DNA of 64,000 nucleotides, taken from assembly GCF_015832195.1 (NCBI RefSeq), contig NC_052046.1, positions 34,934,911 through 34,998,910 on the forward strand, in the 5' to 3' direction. The position numbers and the translations under genes are program-made. Shown here piece by piece: positions 19,601-32,600 of the stretch. Within the stretch, counting starts at the first letter, position 1; the number at the start of each line of letters is the position of its first letter. The stretch is from Motacilla alba alba (taxonomy: Eukaryota > Chordata > Aves > Passeriformes > Motacillidae). Below the pieces are notes generated by a model, which saw only the letters and a program-made list of their open reading frames with translations, made no database searches and was not told the origin of the DNA.

Positions 19601-22600
19601 CCATGGCTCTCTGCTTCTGTACCCTCTGCCTGGCTCTGCACCTCATGATGCTTTGCTTGCCCTGCAGAGCAGCACACATGGGGAACCAGGCAGAGCCATG
19701 ATTTGGGGGTTTGGACCCCAAATACTGCTGGCCAGGAACAAATGTGTGCCCCACATCCTCTCCACACTCCACACAACAGGGCCAGGGAGCAAGAGTGTCA
19801 CTGTACTCCCCCCTGGCTTTTTATTAGCACTAAAAGGAGCAATTCTCTTTGCAGTGATTTCAGACAAAGTCCTTCAAGTGACATTTGTGACCTTTTGCTC
19901 TGTGATGCACATCCCTTTATATACATAAGCCAATTTTGTTTGAGCCACTTGTTCTTTGACAGGTCACCAGTGCCTCTGTTACCCTTCTGAGGGGGAAGGA
20001 GGCACAGGAGCTCTCAGCAGTGCAGTGCTGCCTGACCAGAGGCCGCAGAGTCAGTACTCCTGCAGGCAGCTACTCCAGCAGTGTGCCTAAATGCTGGTCC
20101 CAGCTGGATACCGGTGTTAAATGGAGTTATTGATGTGGGGGTTCTGGAGAGCCTCACATGCCCAGCAGGCATCCAGGTAAAGGGGCAGGCTTGCTCTGGT
20201 GCTGTGTGACACTGGAGGGTCAGCCTTGGGCACAGCAGGGTGTGTATCCGCCTTGCTCTGTGCAAAGTCAATCTGTAGGAAGCTAAATCCACCTTTAGAG
20301 GGGATTAAAGACCTTATTAACCCATGGGTAAATGCAGGGGATGAATTTCATTGTAGGAGCACAGCATGCCATTTTGAAAAAGGAAAGTTAATTCAAACCT
20401 AATCCTGGTATAGTTAAGCTGAAAGAAAAGTGTAGGAGCCCAGCTGACACACTTAAACCTTGAAGGAATGAATTGGACAGGCCTTGTAGAAGGGTGTAAT
20501 AGTCTCTGGAGGCCAGCTGAGTCTAAAAAGCTTTCATGTCTAGGCTTCATTCTTCAGAGCCTTCACAATTACAGACCTGCCCCTTTTGCAAAACACACAA
20601 AATTACTAAAACATACATGACAACATTTGCATGCAGATCTCAGCAGTGATCGTCTTTCCCTTATCTTCCTCTGATTTGCATGTCTCTGATTTCTTCATTA
20701 GACACATTGTTTTAAGTAACTGAATAGAGTCAGTAAATTAATAGACTCAAGCTTGCTGTGTTTTGCTCAAATAATATTTGTTAAAACTCTAGATAGCCCA
20801 AATTCTCCTTGTATTGTCAAACTTGATTAACAGTAGTTGCAACAAAAAATGGCAATTACATGATATATTCATAGTATGCATAATTATGTACCTTATTCCT
20901 CATAAATATCTAATAACATACTCAATACATTAAATATTAATAGTGGTCTACATACTTAACCCATATTTTTTAAATGAGCTTGTTCCCAGGGGCATGTGAT
21001 ACTCTGCTAGTGTCACATGGAGCAGGCTAGGAGGAAATCATACATAAAGATAATTTTTCAAACAGTGCAGATGCAGTTTCCTGTCTGTACTTTATTTTGT
21101 GTGTTTGTGTCTCAAAAATACCGAATGAATGTATTAATGGAACTTGAACAGAGGTCTTTAAAGGGAGAAAGACAAAAAGCCTAGAGATAGGTATCTCCAG
21201 TGTCAAAAAAGTCTGAGCACAGTAGAACAAATTATTTGGCTCCAATATATCATGGATTTAGAATTCACTTTTTAATTTTATTACATTTGCCAAGCAGTTA
21301 CAGCAAGAAGTAAAAGAAACTAGAGGTACAGGCAAAGGGTGAGAATTTTCTTCTGGCCATTAGCAACCAAGCATGTTGTGTTAGCCACTGCTTCAGTATC
21401 TCCTGTTGTTTATTTGCCATATTAAGTCCCATGGGTTTAGTGACCTGCATATTTTGCTGTTTTCTATTAAAGTACGTGAAAATAAATAAAACCCTGTTTC
21501 AGTCTGTGGTGATCAGGGATAAAAATAAGTTCACTAAGGAAGTTTAGAGACATTGAAAGGGTAAAAATCAAACTCCAGCAGAAAGTGAAGATGTGATTTG
21601 GCAGCTGCATCGTGCCAGGGATCTGGGGATCCCAGGCTAAATCTGAATCCTGAGTGGTGTTCGTTACCATGGCTGTCAGGGTGAAGGTGCAGGAGTTGGC
21701 CACCTTGAAAACAACATCAGTTGAAATGTGGAAGAGATGCAGAAGCAGACAGTTTTCTGACTGCTTGTCAAGAGAATTTGGAAACTTTCGCTCCTCTGTT
21801 TACCGGAGAGCAGCACAGGTGGGGAAAAAATGGCAGAAAAAAATGTCCCTGTGGTGCCTAGAAAAACTAGAGATGGGGTTTATTGTAGGGAGAGATTTAG
21901 GTCCACATGCAAGTACTCTGCTCTTTGAAATAGTTTGGCCTCATTTGTCCTGCTTGCAACACATTTCCAGCCATCATAAGGTCTCATCTGTTTCATGGCA
22001 AATTTTTTTCTGCCAGTGACAGTTCACATCTACATCACTCCCTGCAGAAGGAATGAGTTTATATAAAATTCATAAACTATTCACATGGATTCTCTTTCCT
22101 ATTACTCAAGCAGGATGCAGGCCTCTGAAAGCTGTTCAGAGAATAAAACCAGGTCACAGTCTTTACCAGAGACATGCACACTCACATTTCAGGGGTGTTT
22201 CTTCCATGATTTCAGATGTTTGCTCACACGGACAATTCAACAGTGAAGCATTTCATGCCGAACACTAGCACAGTTTTCCACTATCTTTAACATCATCTTT
22301 CTTGCATCTCCTTTGTTCAGTGACATAGGAGTTGTCTGAGATGAAAGTACATCTACACAGATCTATTTGCCCCTTGCACCTGAAGTGCTCTTTCTCTCCT
22401 TAATACTGAATTATTTGTACTAGCCCTTAACCATACCACCTGCAACTGGTTTCAAACACCCTTTAAGCAGATTTCCTCAGGTGATGATGGCCAACAAGTT
22501 CAAGTGTATTTACAGGATGGCAATGGGGAAAGACCAACCTCACCATGGTGCTAGACAGCTACTGAAGGTGTGTGCTTGAATGGATTCTGTGCCATAGCAA

Positions 22601-23790
22601 TGGGAAAATACCTCACAGTCCTACGGGAACAGAAAGACAAAAGCATCTGAGTAAGCTTCACCATTCAGATTTAGTTTAGAAGTCAACTTAGAAAAAGGAG
22701 AAAGGAGATCAAAGAGAAAATCTAGAGCTGTCGTCATTGTCCTGGGAGAATCAACATAATTCACAGGTCAGGAAATACAAATTTCCTTTGTGTTTTAATT
22801 TGTGTACCAACCACAACAGAACCCTGTGCTGCATGGCATTTCAGGATTGAAATACAGGACCAGTTTTTCCACTGATATAAAATTATACCAATAGTTTATA
22901 TAATTTGGTAATCTGACTGGTATCATTATTTTTGGAGACCTGCTTCAAGTTTAAGTAACAGAAAACAAATATGATCCTGTATGTTTCACTTTAACATAAT
23001 ATGACATACTCTTAGATAATTTCATAACAGAATGAATTGATCCTGGTTCCTTAGAAAAGAACTGATGTAAAACACAAAACCAAAGAAGGAAAAGTATGAA
23101 AAGCAATTTCATATCTTGTATTTATGTAGAACAGGTGAGGAGCTCCCAGCTGTTTTCAACATACAGCCCACCTCAGTAAAGGTTGTGTAAAACACAGCCA
23201 TCAGTTACCAAAAGGGCTGAAAGCCCCCGAGCCACCAGCTGCAATGTGAAGCTTCTCCGTCTGTCTATGGCCTTCCAAGTGTGCATTCCCCTGTCAGCCT
23301 TCTGCCACTCAAGGCAAAGGCTGGCACAAACTGTCTGCTGTCCAAGGAGAAGTAAGCAGGAGCCCTCAGAATGGCTACAGGAATCAATATCTTCTGCAGA
23401 GGATAGTCCCAAATTCCTAGCTAGTCTGGATATATGGAGAGAGCTTGTGTAAATGAAGCTGATCTGTCCACAGGGCTCTGCTCAGGCTTGCTGGACTCGG
23501 AGAAAAACACTTTCCTGCAGGCCAGATGGCAGAAAGTCCTGTCATGCAGGGGCCAGGATCATCCTGGCTAGAGCTGTTTGAGAAGATGTCATTGCTGAAG
23601 CTGTGAAATCAATGCAAAAGTGGTTGGGGCTTCCTCATGCTTAACTATCACTGGCAGCCATCTGAACCTGGAGTGCTAACAGAGCTAATCCTGAAACAAA
23701 ACCACTCCAGGAAGAGATCATGAAAGAACCATCAGCTTCTTCCATCTTCTCCTGTATCCTTCTTACCCTGACTGATTTCATGACTTGAGC

Positions 23791-23833
23791 TACATTTACA
23801 TCTCTTTACATTTACATTTACATTTACATTTAT
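23791..23833. repeat. (ACATTT)n short tandem repeat
   Basis: About six imperfect ACATTT units, one interrupted by TCTC. Confidence 0.8.
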
Positions 23834-25929
23834 CAATTTATGGAAGTGGGACATGTGGAGTTGAAGGAAGGGGAATAAGGAAACGTCCTTTTTTTTGTCC
23901 TAAGTCCTAGAATTGCAGCCCAGGCTGGCCATAACCTACAAGGTTTTGGAGAAATAGAGAAAAAAACACACGACCCAAATCCAACTGTTGAGGAAGAAAA
24001 ATCATGAGACAGCAGCCAGAAATTCACAGCACGTAGTTCACAATAGTGGTGTGGTTTGTGGCTGAGGAACACAAGACAGAACTCTGATTTGGAGCAGATC
24101 CATGGTGCATGCATGGGAGGAGACTCTTGTCTCACATGCTTTGGCTGGTGGCTGTTGGGAGTTGCTTGACCAAGACATGACAAAGCTGCAGTGAGATTCA
24201 GGTGCAGGCATGCCTTCAACTGAAAGGGTTCCAGTGGAGTAAACAGCTTATGCTGTGGAGCACAAAGGGTTGTAAATTGCCTGGCTTTTCACACAGCCTG
24301 TCATTAAGGAGCCATGGGGTCAAAGGTATGTTTGCTCTTGGTGCTGGTTATTGTTTGGAGATTCACACTGATACTGTGGTACAACCCTCCTTGATGCAGG
24401 AGTGGCACTGTTGCTGAGGCCACTGCCAGCATGGTTTCCTGCAGACGGCTACTGGACTTGAGCAGTGTGGGAGAAGCAAGGTACTCCTTCAGACAGTCCT
24501 TTGTCCCAGCCTCAGCCAGTTCTGCTCTCTACCAGCACTCCACACTGAGACAAAGAAATTACAGTGGCGAAAATTTCCTACATGACTGCCATTTGGTGAG
24601 CTGAAATCAAACCAGGAAGCAAAATATCTCACACTGAGTTCAATTATATATGGAGGACTTCTCAGCTGTGTGGCTGATGATATCTGACTGTCCCCAGTGC
24701 CACTGTCCATTGTTTATTCCTGGGCTGTTTGCACAAAAGCAAGAAGTGCACTGAAAGCCTGTCTATATCATAATAATGAGCTATTTGAATAATGAGTAAT
24801 TTGATATACATAATTGTGCAATATCTAGTAACAGAAAAGTCTCGAGCTATTCATGAGTCCCGTTCCCTGAGAAAGGAAGGATATACTATTTCAGTGAGTA
24901 ACTTGTAGAGAGAATTTGAGATAACATTACTACTATATCAATATCTTAGGAAATGCAGCCTCTGAGGGGATACATTATACTGTTATAAAATACTCTTTGG
25001 TGTGTTTTCTCCACACAGGGGTGATGTGCTCCATAGGCTACCTGATAGCTACAGGGTAAGAAAGGCTTGTCACCTTCCACCTCTCAGCTAGGAAGAGGAC
25101 TGGTGAGACAGCAGTGGGCTGGCCATTCACCTGTGCTTCTCCTCCAGGTCTTGCAGGCAGCTGCGACCTTTGTGTTTGGGGAAGTTTGACTCCAGAACAG
25201 GAAGAAATAAGTCACTGCTGGCTGAAGCAGACTGCAGTTCCTCTACCAGAAGGAAGGTGTATATAATAAGGCATGGAGTGGGGACAGGCAATGAGAGGAA
25301 ACATGATGTCTGCCACATGTCAAACACCATTCCCCAGCTGTCCTGTGGAAACCCCGCTGTGTCTGGGTGGTTGCGCAGTGCCTCACCTGATAGCTGATCC
25401 TCATGCCTGGTGTGAACATTTCAGTGGGGCTGATGGTTGCCTTCATCAAGCAGAGGAGGGTACTTGGGTTGCTGGGACCAGTTTTTCTGCCACAGTTGTA
25501 TACAGGCATGTTGGATCCATCTCATCCCTAAAAGTTTCATCAGGCCTGGAAAAAGAGATTATAGGAGGATTTCCTCCTGTTTGAGTTACCCCACGAACAC
25601 ATCACCAGTCAAGTGCAAACACACAAGGGAGATCATGTATGCAATTATGCATATTAGCAGGTGTTCTCTGTTGAGACGCGATTCATGATTTAAACTAAAG
25701 CTTAGAATTTAAGAAAGCCAGATGGACCCTGAGTACAAACACATCATGCTGTTCCTCAGCATACATCCACTACAAGCTGTGCTTTGAAAGGAGGCATGCC
25801 CACCTTGGGCATGTCCCACTCTGGGGGGCATGCACAGGCACCAGCCCATTGCCACAGGCTCAGTGATTGATGCAGCATCACTCACTTTTGATGAGACCAC
25901 CAGTAGGTGTCTGCTTTGTCTGCTTTAAC

Positions 25930-26600
25930 TCAGCTCCCGCGGCCGTGGCACCTGAGCAGAGGCGGTGCTCCCGGGCACCTCCAGGTGCCTGGCAGTCCTG
26001 CCGCGACGCTCCGGGATGAGACGTTCTCATGAGCATCCCGAGTCCCGTGAGCGGGTGGGCGGGCAGAGCATCTGTCGCACACGGCAGCCCTCCCCCGGAG
26101 AGCGCCGGGACCGGGGTTGCGCGGCGGGCACAGAGGGAGCGCAGGAGCGGCGTGTTCCCTGGATCCCGCCTGGAGCGCGGGGCCATGGAGGCAGCCGGGG
26201 ACAGCACCCGGTTCGGCTACATCTTGGAGCTGCTGAAGCGGGACAAGGTAGGGAAGGCGAGGCGGGGCAGGCAGGGCCCGCGGGGAGAGACCTTCGCAAG
26301 TGGTTTGTCGGGTATTTTTAGGGGAATGTTGGGGCAGGAATGATTCGTCTTAACAGCTGATGTACTCTGGAGGTTCGAGTGTTTGCCACACACTTCCGAG
26401 GCCACGCGGTGAAAAAGTTCAAAATTAATTTCCACGCGAAGTGTGCCTCAGCCCAGCACAGCTGGGCGCGCATCTGTCGCGTTTGCAGCCCTGCTCCTGC
26501 TCCGTGTGCGGCGGAATGCCCCGCTCCAGCGCGGGGATGGGATGCGCCCTGCCCGCCCGGGGGACTGCTGCTGCTAGCCACAGGCTGCGGGCAATGCTGG
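25930..26600 (+). promoter_or_regulatory. CpG-rich island and promoter around exon 1a of TRIM36
   Basis: GC and CpG density rise sharply against the AT-rich surroundings. A GC-box-like GGGTGGGCGGG lies near 26053, about 130 bases before the exon 1a ATG. No TATA box is evident. This is the likely promoter of the long TRIM36 transcript. Confidence 0.7.
26185..26247 (+). CDS. TRIM36: TRIM36 first exon 1a (21 codons)
   Basis: The ATG sits in a good Kozak context (GGGGCCATGG). The exon encodes [20 protein letters not shown] plus Lys and ends in phase 0 at a GTAGGG donor. The core [12 protein letters not shown] aligns with FGYIMELIAKGK of the mammalian N-terminus (from memory), directly before V(A/T)IK of the next exon. 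It lies inside a CpG-rich island. The next exon used is at 36900, so the first intron is about 10.7 kb. Confidence 0.9.
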
Positions 26601-29600
26601 AGAGAGAACCGTCTTCCCCAGGCACTGATTCAGAGTTGGCAAGTATTTTGAGGAAAACTTGCGCGCACATTTTATAGGAAAGAAAATTTTTTAAAAAAGG
26701 AGGAAATCCAACTTCTTGTACTGTTGAGCTGCTGATATGTGTGAAAACCAGGGAGTACCAAAGATTCAGGCGTAGTGGTTTTTTTTCAAAAAATGAAGCA
26801 GCCACAATATTTTTAAACTTAAAAATAATTGTGGCAAGCAATGGTGCTATCAGAAATATTGCTTGTTCCGGACTCATCCTAATGGCTTTCCAGCATATCT
26901 CCAAAGGCTGTCTTCACAGCCATCTCCTCCTCCCTCTCCTTCACACCCTCTCCTAAAAGTTCTGGAAGAACCTTTAGAGTGGGTGAATGAGGAGTTTCCA
27001 GGGTGATTTTCTGCTTCTCCTTCTCCTTTCTCCTTCTCCTTCTGCCTGAGTATAATCACGTCAGGGCCGTAAAGGAAAATTCAGTCTTGTTTGGTCCATT
27101 TTACACACTGAAGAAAATCATAAAGTGTTTCAGTCCAGAAACTCCTTGTGCCTGGAATGTCCCAGTAATGGTGTGCTACATCTGTCCCTTATTTCACAGT
27201 CAAGCAGTTTGTACTTGATTCAGACACCCTCTGCAAGAGCATATGGCTTGATAGACAGCAGAGTTGGCAGAGTAGTGTGAAATAAGCATGTTTATTACAA
27301 ACAATGCTGTTGTTTATACATAGACAATGACATTGCCAAGTCCCATCATCACAGACACTTGAAGTACATGAAGAAAAAGGGAGCAACACTAGTTGTGTGA
27401 CTGCCACAGACTTCCCATGGTGGTGGTCACTGCTTGAGCTTCTCCAGCTCCCCACTCTGAGACCTTTTGCTCTCCACATTTTCCTTTCACATTTTTTGAA
27501 CCTTCAGACCAGAGTTTTAGATTACAGCCTCTTGGTACTGTATTGATGTTATCCAGCAGCTTGGAGGTATTCTGCTGGGATAATTAAACTGCTTTCTCAG
27601 ATGACATAAATCATGCCAGCGAAAGGACTCTTCTACATGCTAAACTGTATTTGCTTGGGGTCAGGGTATTGCTGTTTAGAGGTTTCAGCACTCCAGTCTT
27701 CCTGTTCCCACTTCCCCCATCAATAAAGCTTTTTCAGTAAAGTCTGGAAGCATTAACATTCTCTGAGTTAACCGCTAAGCATCTGGCTTTCACTGAACAA
27801 AGACCTATTAGAAAATCAGGACACAATAAGTATACTTTACACTTGCACACTCACCTCTCAATACACAGGGTCCCTGCAGGTACGATGCATCAGCTCTTGA
27901 ACCCTGGGCACATGACCTCTTTTGGCAAGCATGCTGTTTTTCCACTTAGCTGGCAACCTCCATCAACCTCCATCAGACCTCTCAAACAGGGCAAATCATT
28001 CTATATCACTTTTCCCTGGGGGAATGTCACTTCAAAAACCTGTTATCTCTTTTAATGATCTGTACTTGTTATTCTCCTATGACTCCCCTTCACACATACA
28101 ACTTGCACATCGTACCTAGAACAGAAAGATGCGTGTAGCACTTTTAGTTCCAATAAGACACTCCTTGTGTAATCCATATATCCACAACATCTGTTCAGGC
28201 TCACTGCAATACTCTATGAGATATTCTGGGCCTCTGTGGCACCTGTCACAAATGTCACAGTAGCATCTGAGAACTCCAAAATACCCCTGAGAGACAGATT
28301 AACAACTAACTGCATTTTGTATCAGAGGCACAGTGCAGAAGGAGGTTGTATGACCCTCTTTCAGGACTCTGAAATCTTAGTTCAAACCACAGCAAGGACA
28401 CTCATCTCTCTCAAAACAATATATAATTCCAGAAATGGTCTCAGGCTTCTTCCAACTCTGCCTCTTCCCCACCCCTCCCCCAAGTTATTCCCTGTGAGTT
28501 TACTTTTGCAGTAGCCAAAACACATACACCTACCCCAGCAATTCAAGCAAACTCGAATTGTTTTACTTTCATAGGTGTATGTTTTCTTCTTTTGAAATAC
28601 ATAGGATTCTCTTCTAGTATTAACTCCAAAGAATTTTTAGATGTTGCAAAGAAATGTTCCATAAAACCATTTTTGAGCATTTTTCTGTAAGCAGAATACA
28701 ATCAATAAACTGATATAAACCAATGGGAGTTTCAGAGGGAAGTGGACAACGCCAACACTGTCCCTGAGATCCCTTTATTTAATTGAAATAAGGATCTTGG
28801 CGTGCTCTATTTTTTAATCAAGGTTCTCACTCTCTCTTTTTTTCCTCACTTGCTTGCTTTGTTTTACCATCTATTCCTACACTCTGCATGGTTTGCAGAA
28901 ACCAACAGTTTGTGGTTTATAAGAAACAGCTTTAAAAGCTATTCTCCGGGAAAAAAAAAATAAGAGAAATAGATACTACTGAAAACAAGCTCTAAACCCC
29001 ATATGATATGAACATGAGAAATATATAAAATAATTTTAAGAGCATTTCAAGTTCTGCATGCTTTCTACCTGCAACCTGCAGGTGACACTGATTCTTGTCC
29101 CTGCCTTCTGCCTGGTTTCATGTAATGACTAATGTAAATTCTCTTGTGGTAGCATTTCAACTTTTGTCCAGGTGACAAAAAGGGATAGAGCTATTCAGGG
29201 GTTCAAACTAAAATCACAATGAGGACCTGGACAGGAGAAATGCAACATTTGCTGCGGGAACCCAGGGCATCCCTCTGGGTGCCCTGGATGGCCAGAGCCG
29301 CTGGCAGGGGGCTCTGAGACCCTGGCATGCAGCCAAAGACAAAGTGGGGTTTTGATCTTAGCCCGTGGAGCAAATTACCAACTCTGTATGAAGAATTACA
29401 AGCCACACACAAAAGTTTAGGTATTGTAGTAGAAGTAGTCACTAAGTGAAAGGAAGGATTTTTTTAGTGCTGTACAAGGGGGTTTTAAGCCTTGTACGCA
29501 GGGATCCAAGTTTTGTACATGGGGGTCAAGAGTTCTAAGATGGAGGGATTTGGGTGTGCCCTGTCCTCTTTCTTTCTCCTTCCTAGCCCCCATGTCTTTG

Positions 29601-32600
29601 GTGATGTTGGCACTCACAGATTGGTTTAGAGTAGAAAGTCACTATTCAATATAGATAGTAGGCATTGGGGGAAAAGTATAAACATGTAACACATAATGTA
29701 TGATATAAAAGATGGCACCAGCCCCCTGGGAGGGCAGTGTGCCTTTGACCTGCTGAACAGGCCACAGCAGTTCAGGAGAAGAATCTTTTAGATAACCAAC
29801 AATAAACTACCTTGAGACCAGACAACAGAGGACTACTGAGTCTTTCTTTGAAGGCACGGGTTGGAGGAGAGACTTTTCCATCTTTTGGGGTCACCCCAAT
29901 CCAGGGGTGAAACCCCACAATTTGCTGGTGGCTCTGGGCTGCCTGACTCAGCCAAATTGGAGCACTGCTCCTCATATGAAAGAAGATAAGGCTTTACATA
30001 TCTCTTGCTCCTGTGCAGGAAAGTGCTTCTTTGGGGTTTGGGTCCCCATGACAAGAATTCTCCTCTAACAGCAATTTTCTTCCTTTTACAGAGTATTCAA
30101 AAGCATGCCAGAATACGTGTATATTGCGAGGGGTATTTGCACAAAGAAGTGACTCTGGTTGAAAGAGTGTGTGAAGATAACTTGGAGTTCAGTGTCAGGC
30201 AGCAGCATTAAGTTCGATACTTCAGAGGGGTCTGAGATGGAAATCTAACAGTCAAGAGCAGTTAAAATCCAATTTGCCTGTCTTCACAGCTTTTAATCAG
30301 TTACTTGGCTGGGTTAGTCAGCCTGTGTGACAAAGGTGTGTTTCCACATCTAATACATGTCCTTATCACTCCAGCAGCTTTCCTGAAGCACCTAGAAGCA
30401 CATGGGATGCACTTCCCACATGGCAGGGGTGAGCTGCAAGCTTTTTCTTCCGTGACAGGAGTAGCTGAAGTCTGAAGTGAAGGAGAGAAGCTCCCCATGT
30501 GTTCCATGTGTACTGTACTATTTATTGTGTCATATCTTTATAGTGTCAGAAACTGAGCCTGTGACTGATTTTCTTGTATTTTTTTTTCATGTAAATGGTT
30601 TATATTCTAAACCCTTTTCAAAATAACCTTACATTTTCTTTCTGCTAAATAGTAATAATTTCTCTAGAGGTAGGACTCTCAATTCAGGGCTCAGAGATAT
30701 TTTGATTTTAATGTATTGTATTTTTGGAAAGCTTTTTCATTAGAATTCTTTAATTTGCTTGGCAAGTGATTGCAAGATATGGAGGGAAAGAGCAGAGTCC
30801 TCTGTGTGGACTATTGTATGTAGCTGCCCCTTGAATCCTCTGCTGCTTTCCAGGCATCCTGGAGCTGAAGCAGAGTACTGTACATTTGGCAGTAAGTTAA
30901 AAAGTTAAGACACGCTGAACTAGTTTGGCACACTTTGAAACATGCTAGCTACAAATCCTACCCAAAGCTAATTGCAGACCCAGTATTCTGGCAGATCAAT
31001 GAGTGCAGTCTTTATTGACTCAGTGCTCTGTGCACAGCAGTGGCACATGGGACCTTCTGAACTTGTCCAGTGCTGCTGATCAGGTTATGGGATCTATTAG
31101 GAAACCTGTCCAGCCTTGAGGATTATGGACGTGGGGCACTTCTGTGCAGAGAAGACAAACAACCCTGAACCAAGGGATTAGGGACTGATATTTTTTTTTC
31201 TATGATGAGATACTCAGGCCACAGTTATGTTCACTTTGAAACACCCAAGGTCTACAGATCCTTGCTAGGTCTTCAAGGTCACACAGTTGAAGGGCAGCCA
31301 TTGTGAAGACAAAACTGAGCCTCTATTCCTGAGCCAAAACAGGCACATTTCTCTTGGGCAGCATAAATTCCTGCCTTATTTTTAAACCTGCATGACTGGA
31401 AGAATCCTGTGGGTCATCTTCATTAGTCAACTGTTCAGGAGAAGAGAAGTAAGTAGAGAAGCAAACTACATCACTGATAATTTACAGAGAGTGGGATGAA
31501 GGCTAATGACCCTCTGAATTCCTCCTGGAAGAAAACACATTGCACAGGGAGAAAAATGTTTGTGTGATAGCTCAGTCCCCAGGTCAGTCATACTAGCTCA
31601 GGAAAAATTCTGTTCTCATCCTGCGTATCTCCACTGTGACGCACTGGCTCTACTGTCTTCAGTCAGAGGAAGGCAGACAGCAGGAAACTGATTCAGTCAC
31701 AAGCTGTGGTTGCAAAACCAGCATGAAAATGTCTTGAAAAGCTTTGGTTTGAGAACCTACTGAAGGCAGGGGAGGTGTTGGCAGAACCTTTCTGGTGCTT
31801 TGGGACAGGCTTGTGTTTTTTCCTGCAGTAGGACTCCAGGTGCACTGTTTAACAAGTGTTGGATTTTTACAGCTTGTTGGAAAGCAGTGCTGCGTCCTTC
31901 TTGAAACTATCTTAATAGTTAATGCAAATGAGCACTTGGGAGATTTCTGCATATCAATTATTTAATTAACAAGCATATTTAACCTGAGGTAGGGCGGAAA
32001 AGAGGATGGCAATGCCCACCCATCCTAGTTACTGTTTTCTTCTGCTGTCTTGGGAGTTCACAGCATGCTGTAAATCCTGGTCAGACCCTGTCTGCCGAAG
32101 CAACTGGGCTGAATTTTGAAGGATGTGTAGAGCTACTTAAACACTACCCAGGCATTAATCCATGCAAAAAGAGTCCCTTGTGAGCAGAATGGGTGTCCAG
32201 TTGACGCACATCTTTGGCTGGAAACAAAGCAGAAAGGTAGGTCTGACTTCTGTAGTCATGCTAATCTTATTAACCCCCTTTTCAGAAGCCAAGGACAGGA
32301 GTCTTTTCTGACATTGGTTTGTGCTTATCTTTTTAATGTATCAGTCATTCCTAGCTGTTGCTTTTCCTCCCAGTACCTGAAGCTAATGAGAATTTTGGAA
32401 CTGCAAATTTAGTAGTCCTGAGTAGGGGGAAGATCAAAAGGCTAGTAAAAAGGTGTGAGTGCAGAAGAGGGAATTTTGACCTTTGGCAAAAGACCTTCAA
32501 GGATATTTTCTTCCATGTTATATCTTAATGTGATGGAGGTGGTAATGAAAATCTTGCTCTAAACTGCCCTGAAGCCAGAGCAAACAGGTACACAAACAAG

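Larger units (their letters stand above)
15661..25929. other. Intergenic, no gene recognised apart from one LTR
   Basis: This is the gap before exon 1a of TRIM36. No splice-consistent coding exons or known protein blocks were found. The segments 18.1-18.6 and 19.4-20.3 kb are more GC-rich and give several overlapping open frames in different frames, which points to composition and not to coding. An ACATTT repeat lies at 23791-23833. Confidence 0.5.
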